A DNA stretch of 64,000 nt from Phycisphaeraceae bacterium (lineage in GTDB: Bacteria; Planctomycetota; Phycisphaerae; Phycisphaerales; Phycisphaeraceae). The notes below the pieces were generated by a model, which worked only from the letters and a program-made list of their open reading frames with translations, had not been told where the DNA came from and did not search any database. The stretch is taken from contig JANQSF010000065.1 of NCBI GenBank assembly GCA_028284155.1, positions 62,001 to 126,000 of the forward strand, written 5' to 3'. Within the stretch, counting starts at the first letter, position 1; each line of letters starts with the position of its first letter. This document shows, piece by piece, positions 40,948 through 50,300 of this stretch. The position numbers and the translations under genes were made by a program.

Positions 40948-43164
40948 ATGACGCCAAGCGGCAATCCGAACCAAAGTGTGTGTACGCACTGCGGGTTGCC
41001 CGTCGCGCAATCGCCCCGCCCGTCCGAACCGGACGGTCTGCAGTTCTGCTGTCTTGGCTGCCGGCTGGTCCACGGCCTGGCATCCGCGGGCGACGAGTCC
41101 GCAAACGGGCGACCCCCTGACACGCTGTTGCTCCGGATCGGCCTTGGCGTGTTCCTGGCCATGAATCTCATGGTCTTCAATTGGTTCTTCTATTCACGAC
41201 ATGTGTTTGACGTGGATGTGTCGGCCGCGGAGCAGGGACAATATGACACGCTGGCGGGATTGTTCGCCTATGTATTGATGTTGATCTGCACACTGGTCAT
41301 CGCGTTGCTTGGGTTGCCGATCCTGCACGCGGCGATCACTTCCCGTCGCAGGCGTCTTGATGTGCAAACATTGATCTTGATCGGAGTCTTTGCCGCGTTT
41401 GCGGTCAGCGTCTGGCACACGCTACGCGGTCATGGGGCGTTGTACTTCGACACGGCCGCGATGATCCTCGTGCTCGTGACGTTCGGCATGTGGCTGGACA
41501 CGCGCGCCAAACGCAACGTCACCGACAGCGCCAGCGGGTTGCGCGACCTGTTGCCTGTTCAATCTACGACTGAACATGAGGGTGCACAGCGGCAGGTCCA
41601 GACGTGCGACCTGAATGTCGCAGACACGGTCCGTGTCGCGTGCGGTGACGCCATCCCGGTTGACGGTGTGGTGGTCAGCGGTCGCAGTCACGTCGCGTCT
41701 GCCATGCTCACCGGCGAAGCCCAGCCGACGCCCGTCGGGCCGGGCGACCGTGTCCTGGCCGGCGCGGTCAATGTCGACGGGTTGCTCCGGGTGCGCGCGA
41801 CGGCCGTCGGGGAAGACACAGCCCTCGGCCAAATGGAACACCTGCTGCGTGAGGCGAGGTTGACTCAGCCTGCGATCCAGCGGTTGGCCGACCGCGTCGC
41901 GGCGGTGTTCGTGCCGGCTGTGCTTGTGCTCGCGGTCTTGGCCGGCATCTGGCACGGCAGCCGACACGGCGAAGGTGTGGGTGTCATGACGGCGCTGAGT
42001 GTGCTTTTGATCAGTTGTCCCTGCGCGTTGGGGTTGGCCGCGCCCCTGGCGACGTGGCGGGCGATGAACCGTGCGGCGCGGCGCGGCATTCTGTTCAGCG
42101 GTGGCGACACGCTGGAGAAAGCCGCGCGGGTTCAGCACGTGCTGTTTGACAAGACGGGCACACTGACCGGTGCGGCGTTGCGGGTCGAGCAGATAGATAC
42201 CTTTGAGGACTTTGACGAAGACCGAGTCTTGGTGATCGCGTCTTCTCTCGGTGCGGCCTCGCGTCACCCCGTCGCGTCGGCGCTGAGCGACGAGTCGGAC
42301 AGGCGTGGGCTGGGCTCAGTTGAGGTTGCAAGCGCGTCGCTTGTACCCGGCCAAGGCATCGAAGGCCGGGTCGCCGATGACGACTATCGCCTTGGCAGTC
42401 GGCCGTTCGTATTCAGAGAACTCGCGGATGCGTCTCCACAAACTGACCTGGCGACCAGCGAAGACGGGGACGTGTCGTGCGTGTGGTTGTCGCGAAACGG
42501 CCGGTTGATCGCCTTATTCAAGCTCGGCGAGGAACTGCGCCCCGATACCGGTTCAACCTTGGCGTCAGTCAAGGCGGTTGGACTGAGTTGTGAAGTCCTG
42601 ACCGGCGATCGCAGCGCTGTTGCTGCAAGGCTTGGCGAACAGCTAGGAGTCACCGTCACCGGCGAGCTGCTGCCTGCTGACAAGGTCGAACGCGTGCGTT
42701 TGGCCAAAGAACATCATCGCGTCGTAGCGTTCGTGGGCGACGGAGCGAACGACGCGCCCGCGCTGGCCACGGCCGACGTGGGCATCGCCGTGCAGGGCGC
42801 GACCGACTTGGCGAAACAGGCCGGCAACATCGTCGTGGTGGGGAACGGCCTCGGCCTTACGCCGGTCGCGTTGGCCATCGCTCGCGATACGCTGCGGCGC
42901 ATTCGGCTGAACCTGACTTGGGCGTTCGGATACAACACCGTCGGTCTGACACTTGCGGCGTTGGGCTGGCTGAACCCCGTTATCGCGGCGGTGTTCATGG
43001 TGGCGTCTAGCCTGATGATAGTCTCGACATCCGCCCGGGCGGGCGAAAGGGCGGCTGGCAGAACACCCGAGGCGAATCCGAGCGATGCAAGCACGGAGTC
43101 ACATGCATCCAACCCAAGGGCGCAGCCCGTTCCGGCCGTTGTCCCAGCGGGAGTCGAGTTGTGA
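40948..43164 (+). CDS. ccoI: CcoI/FixI-type copper-translocating P1B ATPase
   Basis: 738 residues. An N-terminal Cys-rich metal-binding segment (CTHCGLPVAQ and QFCCLGCRLVHG) is typical of FixI. Eight membrane segments, with CPCALGLAAPLATW (CPC), phosphorylation site DKTGTLTGAAL and hinge GDGANDAPALATADVGIAV. It moves copper for assembly of the CuB site of the cbb3 oxidase, as in ccoGHIS loci. Location among the cco genes distinguishes it from a general copper-resistance ATPase. The stop overlaps the start of the SafE gene by one base. Confidence 0.93.
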   Translation: MTPSGNPNQSVCTHCGLPVAQSPRPSEPDGLQFCCLGCRLVHGLASAGDESANGRPPDTLLLRIGLGVFLAMNLMVFNWFFYSRHVFDVDVSAAEQGQYDTLAGLFAYVLMLICTLVIALLGLPILHAAITSRRRRLDVQTLILIGVFAAFAVSVWHTLRGHGALYFDTAAMILVLVTFGMWLDTRAKRNVTDSASGLRDLLPVQSTTEHEGAQRQVQTCDLNVADTVRVACGDAIPVDGVVVSGRSHVASAMLTGEAQPTPVGPGDRVLAGAVNVDGLLRVRATAVGEDTALGQMEHLLREARLTQPAIQRLADRVAAVFVPAVLVLAVLAGIWHGSRHGEGVGVMTALSVLLISCPCALGLAAPLATWRAMNRAARRGILFSGGDTLEKAARVQHVLFDKTGTLTGAALRVEQIDTFEDFDEDRVLVIASSLGAASRHPVASALSDESDRRGLGSVEVASASLVPGQGIEGRVADDDYRLGSRPFVFRELADASPQTDLATSEDGDVSCVWLSRNGRLIALFKLGEELRPDTGSTLASVKAVGLSCEVLTGDRSAVAARLGEQLGVTVTGELLPADKVERVRLAKEHHRVVAFVGDGANDAPALATADVGIAVQGATDLAKQAGNIVVVGNGLGLTPVALAIARDTLRRIRLNLTWAFGYNTVGLTLAALGWLNPVIAAVFMVASSLMIVSTSARAGERAAGRTPEANPSDASTESHASNPRAQPVPAVVPAGVEL

Positions 43165-43949
43165 TGGACGGCGTGATCTTTGCTGCGCTCGCCGCGATGT
43201 TGCTGACCGGACTGGCCGGCAGTCTGCACTGTATCGGTATGTGCGGTCCGATCCTGATCGGTTTCTCACAAGCGTTCCGTGCCGCCGGGCCTGGCGGCGC
43301 GCCTCAATCCGCGATGAGGTCCGACTTCTTCTGGTATCACCTCGGGCGACTCTGGACGTACAGCATGTTGGGCTTCCTGGCAGGTCTCGCGGGGGAAGCG
43401 GTGAGGCGTGGGGCAGTTGGATTCGGCTGGCAACGACCTGTTGCGATCGGACTCGGTGTTGTCGTGCTGGTGATGGGCGTGTTGATGTCAGGATGCGTAC
43501 CACGCCTGCGACTGGACCGACTGGCTTCGGGCTGTGGTTTCAAACAACTGAACGTCCGCCCTTGGCTCGGTGGCTTGCTCAAGCATCGCGGGGCGACGGC
43601 TCGGCTGATCCTCGGCGCGGTCATGGGCTTGTTGCCCTGTGGCCTGATCTACGCCGCGTTGATCATGGCCACCGCGATGCCAACGCCCGCTTACGCGGCC
43701 TTGTCCATGCTTGTCTTCGGTCTCGGCACATTGCCCGCTTTGTCCGCCACGTTGGTTGCGTGGCGAATTGTCCCAATCCAGTGGCGGTCGGTCGGCATGA
43801 AACTCGCCGCGGCAATCGTCATCTGTACAGGATTCTGGATGACTTGGCGAGCGGCAAACGGATATCAACTCCCATGCTGCGAGTCACCAGGTCCTGTAGC
43901 TCAAACCAATGACGGCTCACTCGTCAGGTCTGAGCCAGGTGAAAGATGA
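43164..43949 (+). CDS. SafE/TauE-like (cytochrome c oxidase-associated) membrane protein
   Basis: 261 residues from the ATG at 43164, overlapping the CcoI stop by a single base. Six to seven helices and a CIGMCGPILIGF motif early, then HLGRLWTYSMLGFLAGLAG, matching the sulfite exporter TauE/SafE family (PF13386), often found after ccoI. It is probably involved in copper or cofactor delivery to the oxidase, not in sulfite export; the family name is historical. A MGLLPCGLIYAALIMA segment with conserved Pro-Cys occurs mid-protein. Ends the oxidase operon. Confidence 0.8.
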   Translation: MDGVIFAALAAMLLTGLAGSLHCIGMCGPILIGFSQAFRAAGPGGAPQSAMRSDFFWYHLGRLWTYSMLGFLAGLAGEAVRRGAVGFGWQRPVAIGLGVVVLVMGVLMSGCVPRLRLDRLASGCGFKQLNVRPWLGGLLKHRGATARLILGAVMGLLPCGLIYAALIMATAMPTPAYAALSMLVFGLGTLPALSATLVAWRIVPIQWRSVGMKLAAAIVICTGFWMTWRAANGYQLPCCESPGPVAQTNDGSLVRSEPGER

Positions 43950-44089
43950 CTTCGCGCGGCGGTCGCGACTCCCCAACGATCGATTGAATGAGCCTTACGT
44001 GCTGTCGTGATGTTGGCTGGATCGACGGGTATCGCCTGTGAGCGAATAGCATATGACAACACGCCGGTTTCGTGATAGAAGGTGATCCT

Positions 44090-45022
44090 ATGAAACTCAG
44101 TCTGATTACCCCCGTACTGATCGCGATCTTGATACCCATTCAAGCACTAGGGACACCAGAAAAACAGGCGGATCGTGCGAAGTTGATTGCATCGAAGGTC
44201 CAGCGATCAGACGTCTGGACAGACGATGACGGCAATGTTACCGGTCTCATCCTTATCAATCATCAGGCGCTTACAGACTCGGTTGGTAAACGGCCGGGTG
44301 TCGACGACTCCGATCTCTTGGGGCTTGAGCGGTTTTCGAGACTCACCGCGCTGAACCTCGAGGCGCAACGGGTCACTGAGAAAGGGCTCGCGGTCCTGAA
44401 GCGTTTTCCGGCCATGAAACAGGTCGGCTTTCACTACATGAACAAGGCGTGGAAGGGCACGGACACGTCGATCGATCCCAACTTCATTACGGTCATTGAC
44501 GGCATGCGTGACCTTGAGATCCTCGAGATCAAGCACAACTTTCGAGTGAAGTCGATCGCGATCGACAAACTGAAAGGCCCATTCCCCAAGGTGTGGCGGC
44601 TTGTGCTCGACACACCGGTGACGGCTGAGCAGACGTTGCATCTTGCTTCGCTGTGTCCGAATGTGACCGACCTACAGCTTCACCGAAGCTCGTTGACGCC
44701 TCGCCAACTTGAGAAGCTGGGTACGTTGCTGCCGAAGCTCAAGGTGTTGTGGTGGAAGCCGCGGAAGGCGTTGCTGCCCGGGCACCTGGCGGCCCTGAAG
44801 AAGTTTCCCAAGCTGGAGATCTTCAGCCCACAGACTCAGACGCAACTCCAATATGAGGGTGGGTGGAACCACCTGCTCGACGTGCCTTCACTCAAGCGGC
44901 TTGAGACGTGGTGCCCGACAGTTGGCGAAAACGGCGAGGCGTTCAAACGATTGAAGGCCAAGCGGCCTGCACTCGAAATTGACCGTAAGCTCACGCGGTC
45001 AAGGAACTACGACGGCTTGTAA
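44090..45022 (+). CDS. Secreted leucine-rich-repeat-like protein
   Basis: 310 residues from MKLSLITPVLIAI with a signal ending ALGTPEK. Irregular leucine-rich units (LEIKHNFRVKSIAIDKL, SLCPNVTDLQLHRSSL, LTALNLEAQ) suggest a weak LRR solenoid. No catalytic motif. The next gene starts 88 bp downstream and is in the same direction, so it could be part of the DUF1592/DUF1552 operon. Function unknown. Confidence 0.6.
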   Translation: MKLSLITPVLIAILIPIQALGTPEKQADRAKLIASKVQRSDVWTDDDGNVTGLILINHQALTDSVGKRPGVDDSDLLGLERFSRLTALNLEAQRVTEKGLAVLKRFPAMKQVGFHYMNKAWKGTDTSIDPNFITVIDGMRDLEILEIKHNFRVKSIAIDKLKGPFPKVWRLVLDTPVTAEQTLHLASLCPNVTDLQLHRSSLTPRQLEKLGTLLPKLKVLWWKPRKALLPGHLAALKKFPKLEIFSPQTQTQLQYEGGWNHLLDVPSLKRLETWCPTVGENGEAFKRLKAKRPALEIDRKLTRSRNYDGL

Positions 45023-45110
45023 GTGGTGAGTCGCTCGCGTCTCAGAGCGAGTCCCCAATGCATCGGACCTGGCATGACTTCGCGGGCCGGGCCTCACTCC
45101 GTGCGTTAGA

Positions 45111-47999
45111 ATGACGAAGCTCATGCCCAGAGAATCAATCTATCTTGCCGTCGCCCTGGTTGTGATTGCTGCCGTGGCTTGCCATGCGGACGATTCGTAC
45201 ACGAAACGGATTCTCCCACTCGTCGACAAGTACTGTGTCGATTGCCACGATGCCGCTGGCGGCATCAAGCCCAAGGGCGGGGTCGATCTGTTCAAGTTTG
45301 AGTCGGCCGACGACGTGCTGGCTGAACGCGCGGTCTGGAAGAAGGTCCTCAACGCCGTTCGGCTCCACGAGATGCCCCCCGCGCGAAAGAGAGCCCAGCC
45401 ATCAGACGCTGAGCGCCGGATCATTGTGGACTGGGTCACCAAGGCACTGGCCAAGCCGTCTCTGGGTCAACACGTTGATCCCGGCCAACCCGTGATGCGG
45501 CGGCTGACGCGGCTCGAATACAACAACACGGTTCGAGATCTGCTGGGGCTCGAAACCGACGTGTTCATGTTCTCAGAGCGGCTGCCGTTCAACACCGACG
45601 AGTACTATCGGCCGCAAGACGGCAAACTGCCCGATCGGTTGCGCGTCACCGTGCGCGAGTACGGCTCGAAGTACCCGGTCCTGCTCAGACAAGCCGGACT
45701 GCCCGGCGACAGCAAGGCGGATCACGGTTTCACCAACCGCGGCGACGTGCTCAATGTGTCACCCCTCTTGCTGGAGAAGTATGTCGCGCTGGCTCACGAG
45801 ATCATGAGCCACCCGGACATCCTGACCCGGGCGGATCGCCTCCAGGAGATCTTTCCCAATGCGCGGTTCCGGGCGCCCACAACTCGCGTGGCACACCGGA
45901 ACGAACCGAGGAAGCCCCAGATCGTGACGGTCACGGGTAAGCTCGCGACGCAGAACAACGTGGCCAGGACGGCGAAAGGCAGCGCCTATTCACTGGAAGC
46001 GTTCAGGAAACGCGTGGCTGAGGCGTTCGCGCAGGACCGTGGCGGCGTATACGACGTCTCTGAGAACTCGAATACGACCATTGCCGGCAAGGGCGGATTG
46101 CTGCAGCTCTCCTATGGGAAGAACGCAAACCGCATCATCGGCGTCAATCCGAACGAAGACCTCTGGAACGCCGCGTTCGCCACGGCGGTCGAAAGCTCCG
46201 GTGACTCGCTGTTCACCAATCGGCAGAAGCTACAGAAGAAGTTCTTTCTTCAATTCCAGTCCGTTCTACATTCGAGAGGTGTTGCGGAAGTCGGTGTGGT
46301 CGTGCTGAGCCGTCGTGGCCAGAGCGGAAAAGTCCGAGTGGGTGTCGAGTACTATGGCAATACAGGTGAAGGAAACGTCATCGAGATTGATCTGGCGGAG
46401 GGGGCCGGCAAGGACAATACGTTTGTATCGTTTGCCGCGCCGGACGGTGTCCACATCCGGAATCTGACAATCGACGGCTCGGGGTTCTCCGGCGACTACG
46501 TGTTACTCGATGATTTGGCTTTCATTACGCGCGACCCTGTGCCGGATGGGAACGCGGTCGTCGGTCGAGAGACGCCTGTTGTAAGCGGGCGGGAATTGCC
46601 CAAGAACGCTGACGAACCCCAACCAGTCTCCGACACGCGACCGGCGATCGATAAAACGATTGCCCGCAGACCGCCGCGGGAACGTTTGGCACACTTCATG
46701 TCGCGTGCGTTTCGACGCCCGGCCAAGCCGGCACAGGTTGACCTTTACCTCGGCATCTACAACAAGGCGACCTCGTCGGGCGCTAATGACGAATCCGCTA
46801 TGAAGGCCGCGCTTCGTGCCGTCCTGTGCTCGCCGCAATTCCTTTTTCGCGTCGAGACGCCGGTGGCGAACGGCCGCGCGGGCCCGACAGCAGGTGTTCG
46901 AAGGCTGAACGATTTCGAGTTGGCTTCGCGCTTGTCTTACTTCCTGTGGGCCAGCATGCCGGACGACGAGTTGTTCAAGGCGGCGCAGTCGGGACAACTC
47001 CGTGACGAAAAGGAGCTTGAGACACAGGTCCGCCGAATGCTGAGGCATCGTCGTTCCGCCGAGTTGGCTGAGTCGTTCGCCTTTCAGTGGTTGCGACTGA
47101 ACGAACTGTTCGGCAGCAAGCCGGACCGAGGCCGGTTCCGTGAGTTTTATGGCGGTACGCAGAGCAAGTACAACAAGGGCGGCGAGATGATCGCTGAGAC
47201 GTTGCTGCTGTTCGAAACGATCCTTGCCGAAAACCGCAGCATCATGGAACTGATCGATGCCGACTACGCCTACCTGAACGCGACGTTGATCCGCCACTAT
47301 GGGATGGCGGACCACTTCAGCAGGGAGCTTGCGTCCCTCAGACGCGTCGATCGGCGGACAGGTAGGTCGGTTGAGGATAATTCTCAGTGGGTGCGCGTGC
47401 GGCTGCCCGACCGTCGGCGCGGCGGCGTGTTTACGTCCGGCGGCGTGCTGACGCTGACCTCGCTGCCGCTGCGCACCAGCCCGGTGTATCGCGGTACGTG
47501 GATGGCGGAGGCGATCTTCAACCGCCCACCGCCTCCCCCGCCCGCCATGGTCGAAGAGCTGGGCGACGACGACGAGGCGTTTCAGGAGGCCGGCCTGACG
47601 CTGCGGCAGAAGCTGGAACAACACCGGTCGAAGCCATCGTGCGCCGGCTGCCACGCACGCATCGATCCGCTCGGCTTTGCGCTGGAGAATTTCGATCCGA
47701 TCGGCCGCTGGCGAACCGACTACGCCAAGCTGCCGGTGGACGCGAAGGGCGAACTGTTCGGCGGTCGCAAGTACGACGGACCGGTCGAGTTCAAGGACGC
47801 GATCCTGAAGCGAAAGAACGACTTTGCCCGGGCTTTCACGGAGCACCTGCTTTCATACGCGCTCGGGCGAAAGCTCGAGTTTTTCGATGTGGCGACGGTC
47901 GATGCCATCGTTGCCAAACTCGAAGCGGACGGATACCGATTTGAGACGCTGATCATCGAAATCGTCAAGAGTTACCCGTTCCGAAACACACGGAATTGA
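45111..47999 (+). CDS. DUF1587/DUF1592/DUF1588/DUF1585 cytochrome-like protein
   Basis: 962 residues with signal ending ACHADD. N-terminal c-heme-like domain: ILPLVDKYCVDCHDAAGGIKPKGGVDL with CVDCH. This is followed by MRRLTRLEYNNTVRDLLG (DUF1587), the central DUF1592/1595 (around KAALRAVLCSPQFLFRVE and LSYFLWASMPDDELF), DUF1588 (VFTSGGVLTLTSLPLRTSPVYRGTWMAEAIFNRPPPPPP, and CAGCHARIDPLGFALENFDPIGRWR) and DUF1585 (EHLLSYALGRKLEFFDVATVDAIV). Paired with a DUF1552 protein as in most Planctomycetes. Proposed role in degradation of complex organics, with unknown substrate. Confidence 0.93.
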   Translation: MTKLMPRESIYLAVALVVIAAVACHADDSYTKRILPLVDKYCVDCHDAAGGIKPKGGVDLFKFESADDVLAERAVWKKVLNAVRLHEMPPARKRAQPSDAERRIIVDWVTKALAKPSLGQHVDPGQPVMRRLTRLEYNNTVRDLLGLETDVFMFSERLPFNTDEYYRPQDGKLPDRLRVTVREYGSKYPVLLRQAGLPGDSKADHGFTNRGDVLNVSPLLLEKYVALAHEIMSHPDILTRADRLQEIFPNARFRAPTTRVAHRNEPRKPQIVTVTGKLATQNNVARTAKGSAYSLEAFRKRVAEAFAQDRGGVYDVSENSNTTIAGKGGLLQLSYGKNANRIIGVNPNEDLWNAAFATAVESSGDSLFTNRQKLQKKFFLQFQSVLHSRGVAEVGVVVLSRRGQSGKVRVGVEYYGNTGEGNVIEIDLAEGAGKDNTFVSFAAPDGVHIRNLTIDGSGFSGDYVLLDDLAFITRDPVPDGNAVVGRETPVVSGRELPKNADEPQPVSDTRPAIDKTIARRPPRERLAHFMSRAFRRPAKPAQVDLYLGIYNKATSSGANDESAMKAALRAVLCSPQFLFRVETPVANGRAGPTAGVRRLNDFELASRLSYFLWASMPDDELFKAAQSGQLRDEKELETQVRRMLRHRRSAELAESFAFQWLRLNELFGSKPDRGRFREFYGGTQSKYNKGGEMIAETLLLFETILAENRSIMELIDADYAYLNATLIRHYGMADHFSRELASLRRVDRRTGRSVEDNSQWVRVRLPDRRRGGVFTSGGVLTLTSLPLRTSPVYRGTWMAEAIFNRPPPPPPAMVEELGDDDEAFQEAGLTLRQKLEQHRSKPSCAGCHARIDPLGFALENFDPIGRWRTDYAKLPVDAKGELFGGRKYDGPVEFKDAILKRKNDFARAFTEHLLSYALGRKLEFFDVATVDAIVAKLEADGYRFETLIIEIVKSYPFRNTRN

Positions 48000-48011
48000 C
48001 AGAGAGAGCCG

Positions 48012-49295
48012 ATGTCTGACCGAATATCCAGACGAACTTTGCTCAAAGGTGCGAGCGCGGCGTTGGCGCTTCCACTCCTCGATGCGATGCAACCGCTACG
48101 GGCGGCAACGGGTGTCGCGACTTCTCCCACGCGGTTTGCATTCATCTACATCCCTAATGGCGTCGTTCAGGATGCGTGGTATCCCAAGTCGACCGGCGAA
48201 GCGTATGACCTGCCGCCCGCACTGAAATCATTGGCGACGCACAAAAAGCACCTCACCGTCATCACCGGCATGGACCGGAAATTTGGCGGCGGCACGGGCG
48301 TGCATGCACAGGCGGGAGCCTGCTGGCTCACCAGTTCGTCGCCCGATCAGCCGTTGGATGGCGGGTTTCCCACCAACGTCTCACTCGACCGCATGATCGC
48401 GAATCAGGTCGGACGTGAGACGATGCTGCCGTCGCTGGAACTGAGCTGCAACGACCACACGAACAACAAGGAAACGAAGTACTTCGAGTCGATCAGTTGG
48501 TACGGGCCGGGACACTGCGCCAATGTTGAAAAGAACCCGCGGAATGTGTTCCGCAGGCTGTTCGGCCGACCGACGGGCGATCCCATGTACCGCAGCGTCT
48601 TGGACGTTGTGCTTGAGGACGCCAGGGCGCTGCGGGGCCGACTTGGCAGAGACGATCAGCGCAAGGTCGATGAGTATCTTGACTCGGTCCGCGCGACAGA
48701 GACCCGCATTCAGAACGCGGAGAAGGCCGCCGCTCGGATCGCCACGCCGCCGATGGACGAGCCGGAGGGGATACCCGATCGACGTGATGACTACATCCGA
48801 CTCATGGGCGAACTCATGGTTCACGCCTTCCGTCTCGACCTGACGCGGGTGGCGACCCTTGTGATCGACCCGGAACGCTGGGACACGCCCCGCATGTACG
48901 ACGGCATGTTCGACAAGCCGCAGAACCATCACGTCCTGACACACACACGCGGCGACGACGCGAAAGAGACACTGAAGAAGATCGACCTGTTTCACATGAA
49001 CATGTACGCGAAACTGATCGGCCAAATGGCGTCGATCAAGGAAGGTGACGGGACGCTCCTTGACCATGCCGCGGTCACCATCGGCTCAGGATTGGGTGAC
49101 GGCAGTGTCCACGACTACGGTGACCTGCCGGTCATCATTGCGGGCCGTGCCGGAGGCCGATTGAAAACGGGGCAAGCGCTTCGACCCAAGGATGAGCCGC
49201 TGGCCAACCTCTGGCTGACCTTGCTGCAACTTTCCGGCGGCCAAGTCAAGCGTTTCGCGGACAGCACGGGGCCTTTGAAAAGCGTGCTTGCGTAG
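48012..49295 (+). CDS. DUF1552 domain-containing protein (Tat exported)
   Basis: 427 residues. Twin-arginine signal SRRTLLKGASAALALPLLDAM with Ala-rich h-region. The core is the DUF1552 pattern: FIYIPNGVVQDAWYP, LTVITGMDRKFGGG, LSCNDHTNNKE, FGRPTGDPMYRSVLDVV, and NHHVLTHTRGDDAKETLKKIDLFHMNMY. It is 12 bp downstream of the DUF1592 gene. This pairing is nearly universal, and one is believed to need the other. It resembles alkaline-phosphatase-like/sulfatase-family relatives in fold, not yet proven. Confidence 0.93.
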   Translation: MSDRISRRTLLKGASAALALPLLDAMQPLRAATGVATSPTRFAFIYIPNGVVQDAWYPKSTGEAYDLPPALKSLATHKKHLTVITGMDRKFGGGTGVHAQAGACWLTSSSPDQPLDGGFPTNVSLDRMIANQVGRETMLPSLELSCNDHTNNKETKYFESISWYGPGHCANVEKNPRNVFRRLFGRPTGDPMYRSVLDVVLEDARALRGRLGRDDQRKVDEYLDSVRATETRIQNAEKAAARIATPPMDEPEGIPDRRDDYIRLMGELMVHAFRLDLTRVATLVIDPERWDTPRMYDGMFDKPQNHHVLTHTRGDDAKETLKKIDLFHMNMYAKLIGQMASIKEGDGTLLDHAAVTIGSGLGDGSVHDYGDLPVIIAGRAGGRLKTGQALRPKDEPLANLWLTLLQLSGGQVKRFADSTGPLKSVLA

Positions 49296-49301
49296 CCACG
49301 A

Positions 49302-50177
49302 TCACGCGTCGCCGCGACCTTGCATCAGTCGGCCCGGATTCACAACGATCATCTCGCGCATCTCGGCCTCACCAAAGCCCAGTCGTGCCAACTTGCGCAC
49401 ATGCTCGCCGAATGCCGCGACCGGCGGGCCGTTGGCGATCTGACCAAAGTCGGACGACAGCACGCAGTGTTCTGTGCCGACGGCGCGGATCTGATCGCGG
49501 ACAGCCTCCATCGAAACCGTGCCCGGGCAGCACGGCGTCACCGCCAGAAAACTGTGTTCGATCATGGCGCCGCATTCGACCGCCGTTCTTTGGTCGGCAA
49601 CGGACATGGCGGGAACAGATTCAGAGGCGTGGGTGACGATCATCCGCTTAACGCCTGCCGCGGACGCACTAGCCAGCAGGATCAGCGACTCTTCTGGAGA
49701 CAGGTGCCCCGTGGCCAGAACGGCGTCATGCTCGGCGATCAGGTCGATGATTCGTCGAACTTCATCTTTCAAGTCGCCAGTCCCACTCAGGACCGTCAAT
49801 TCCACAACGCCTTCACGGGGATGCGGCACGGGTGACACGTCGGGTCCCAGCGTGCGGACATGGTGTCGGGCGGCATAAGTGGGAAAGTAGACGATGTCGC
49901 ACCCACTGGCGAGCGCCGATTCAACCGCCGCAGGATTCAGTCCGCCGACCGGCGGATTCAACACGATTGAGCTGTAAAAAGTCGGCCCGCCGTCGTAGAT
50001 GCGGTTCAGCACGTGCGCTCGACCGACTGTCGATGTGGTGTGGTCCTTCAAACCGACGCCGGCCATGCCGGCTTCACACGCGTCGCGCGCCAGGTCGAAA
50101 GCGTCCTGAACGCGCGGCACAACGTCTGGCGCGCAATGCACGTGCAGGTCGTACGCACTCTGAAGCGTCGGATCCAT
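49302..50177 (-). CDS. DUF6282 metal-dependent hydrolase
   Basis: 291 residues. YDLHVHCAPDVVPR provides the HxH metal ligands of a TIM-barrel amidohydrolase-like enzyme. GVGLKDHTTST, DAVLATGHLSPEESL, KRMIVTHASE and VLSSDFGQIAN add His and Asp ligands. It is convergent with the DUF1552 gene, 6 bp apart. DUF6282 proteins are little studied, and substrate is unknown. Confidence 0.85.
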   Translation of the reverse strand: MDPTLQSAYDLHVHCAPDVVPRVQDAFDLARDACEAGMAGVGLKDHTTSTVGRAHVLNRIYDGGPTFYSSIVLNPPVGGLNPAAVESALASGCDIVYFPTYAARHHVRTLGPDVSPVPHPREGVVELTVLSGTGDLKDEVRRIIDLIAEHDAVLATGHLSPEESLILLASASAAGVKRMIVTHASESVPAMSVADQRTAVECGAMIEHSFLAVTPCCPGTVSMEAVRDQIRAVGTEHCVLSSDFGQIANGPPVAAFGEHVRKLARLGFGEAEMREMIVVNPGRLMQGRGDA

Positions 50178-50300
50178 GACCTACATTTACACGTACCCTT
50201 GCCCGCACGTCAAACGATGCCAATGTAGAAGTGATTCTGAGTACGGTACCATGTTGCCGCATCCTCAAGAACGTGACCTTCATGCCTGGTGAGACAACCC

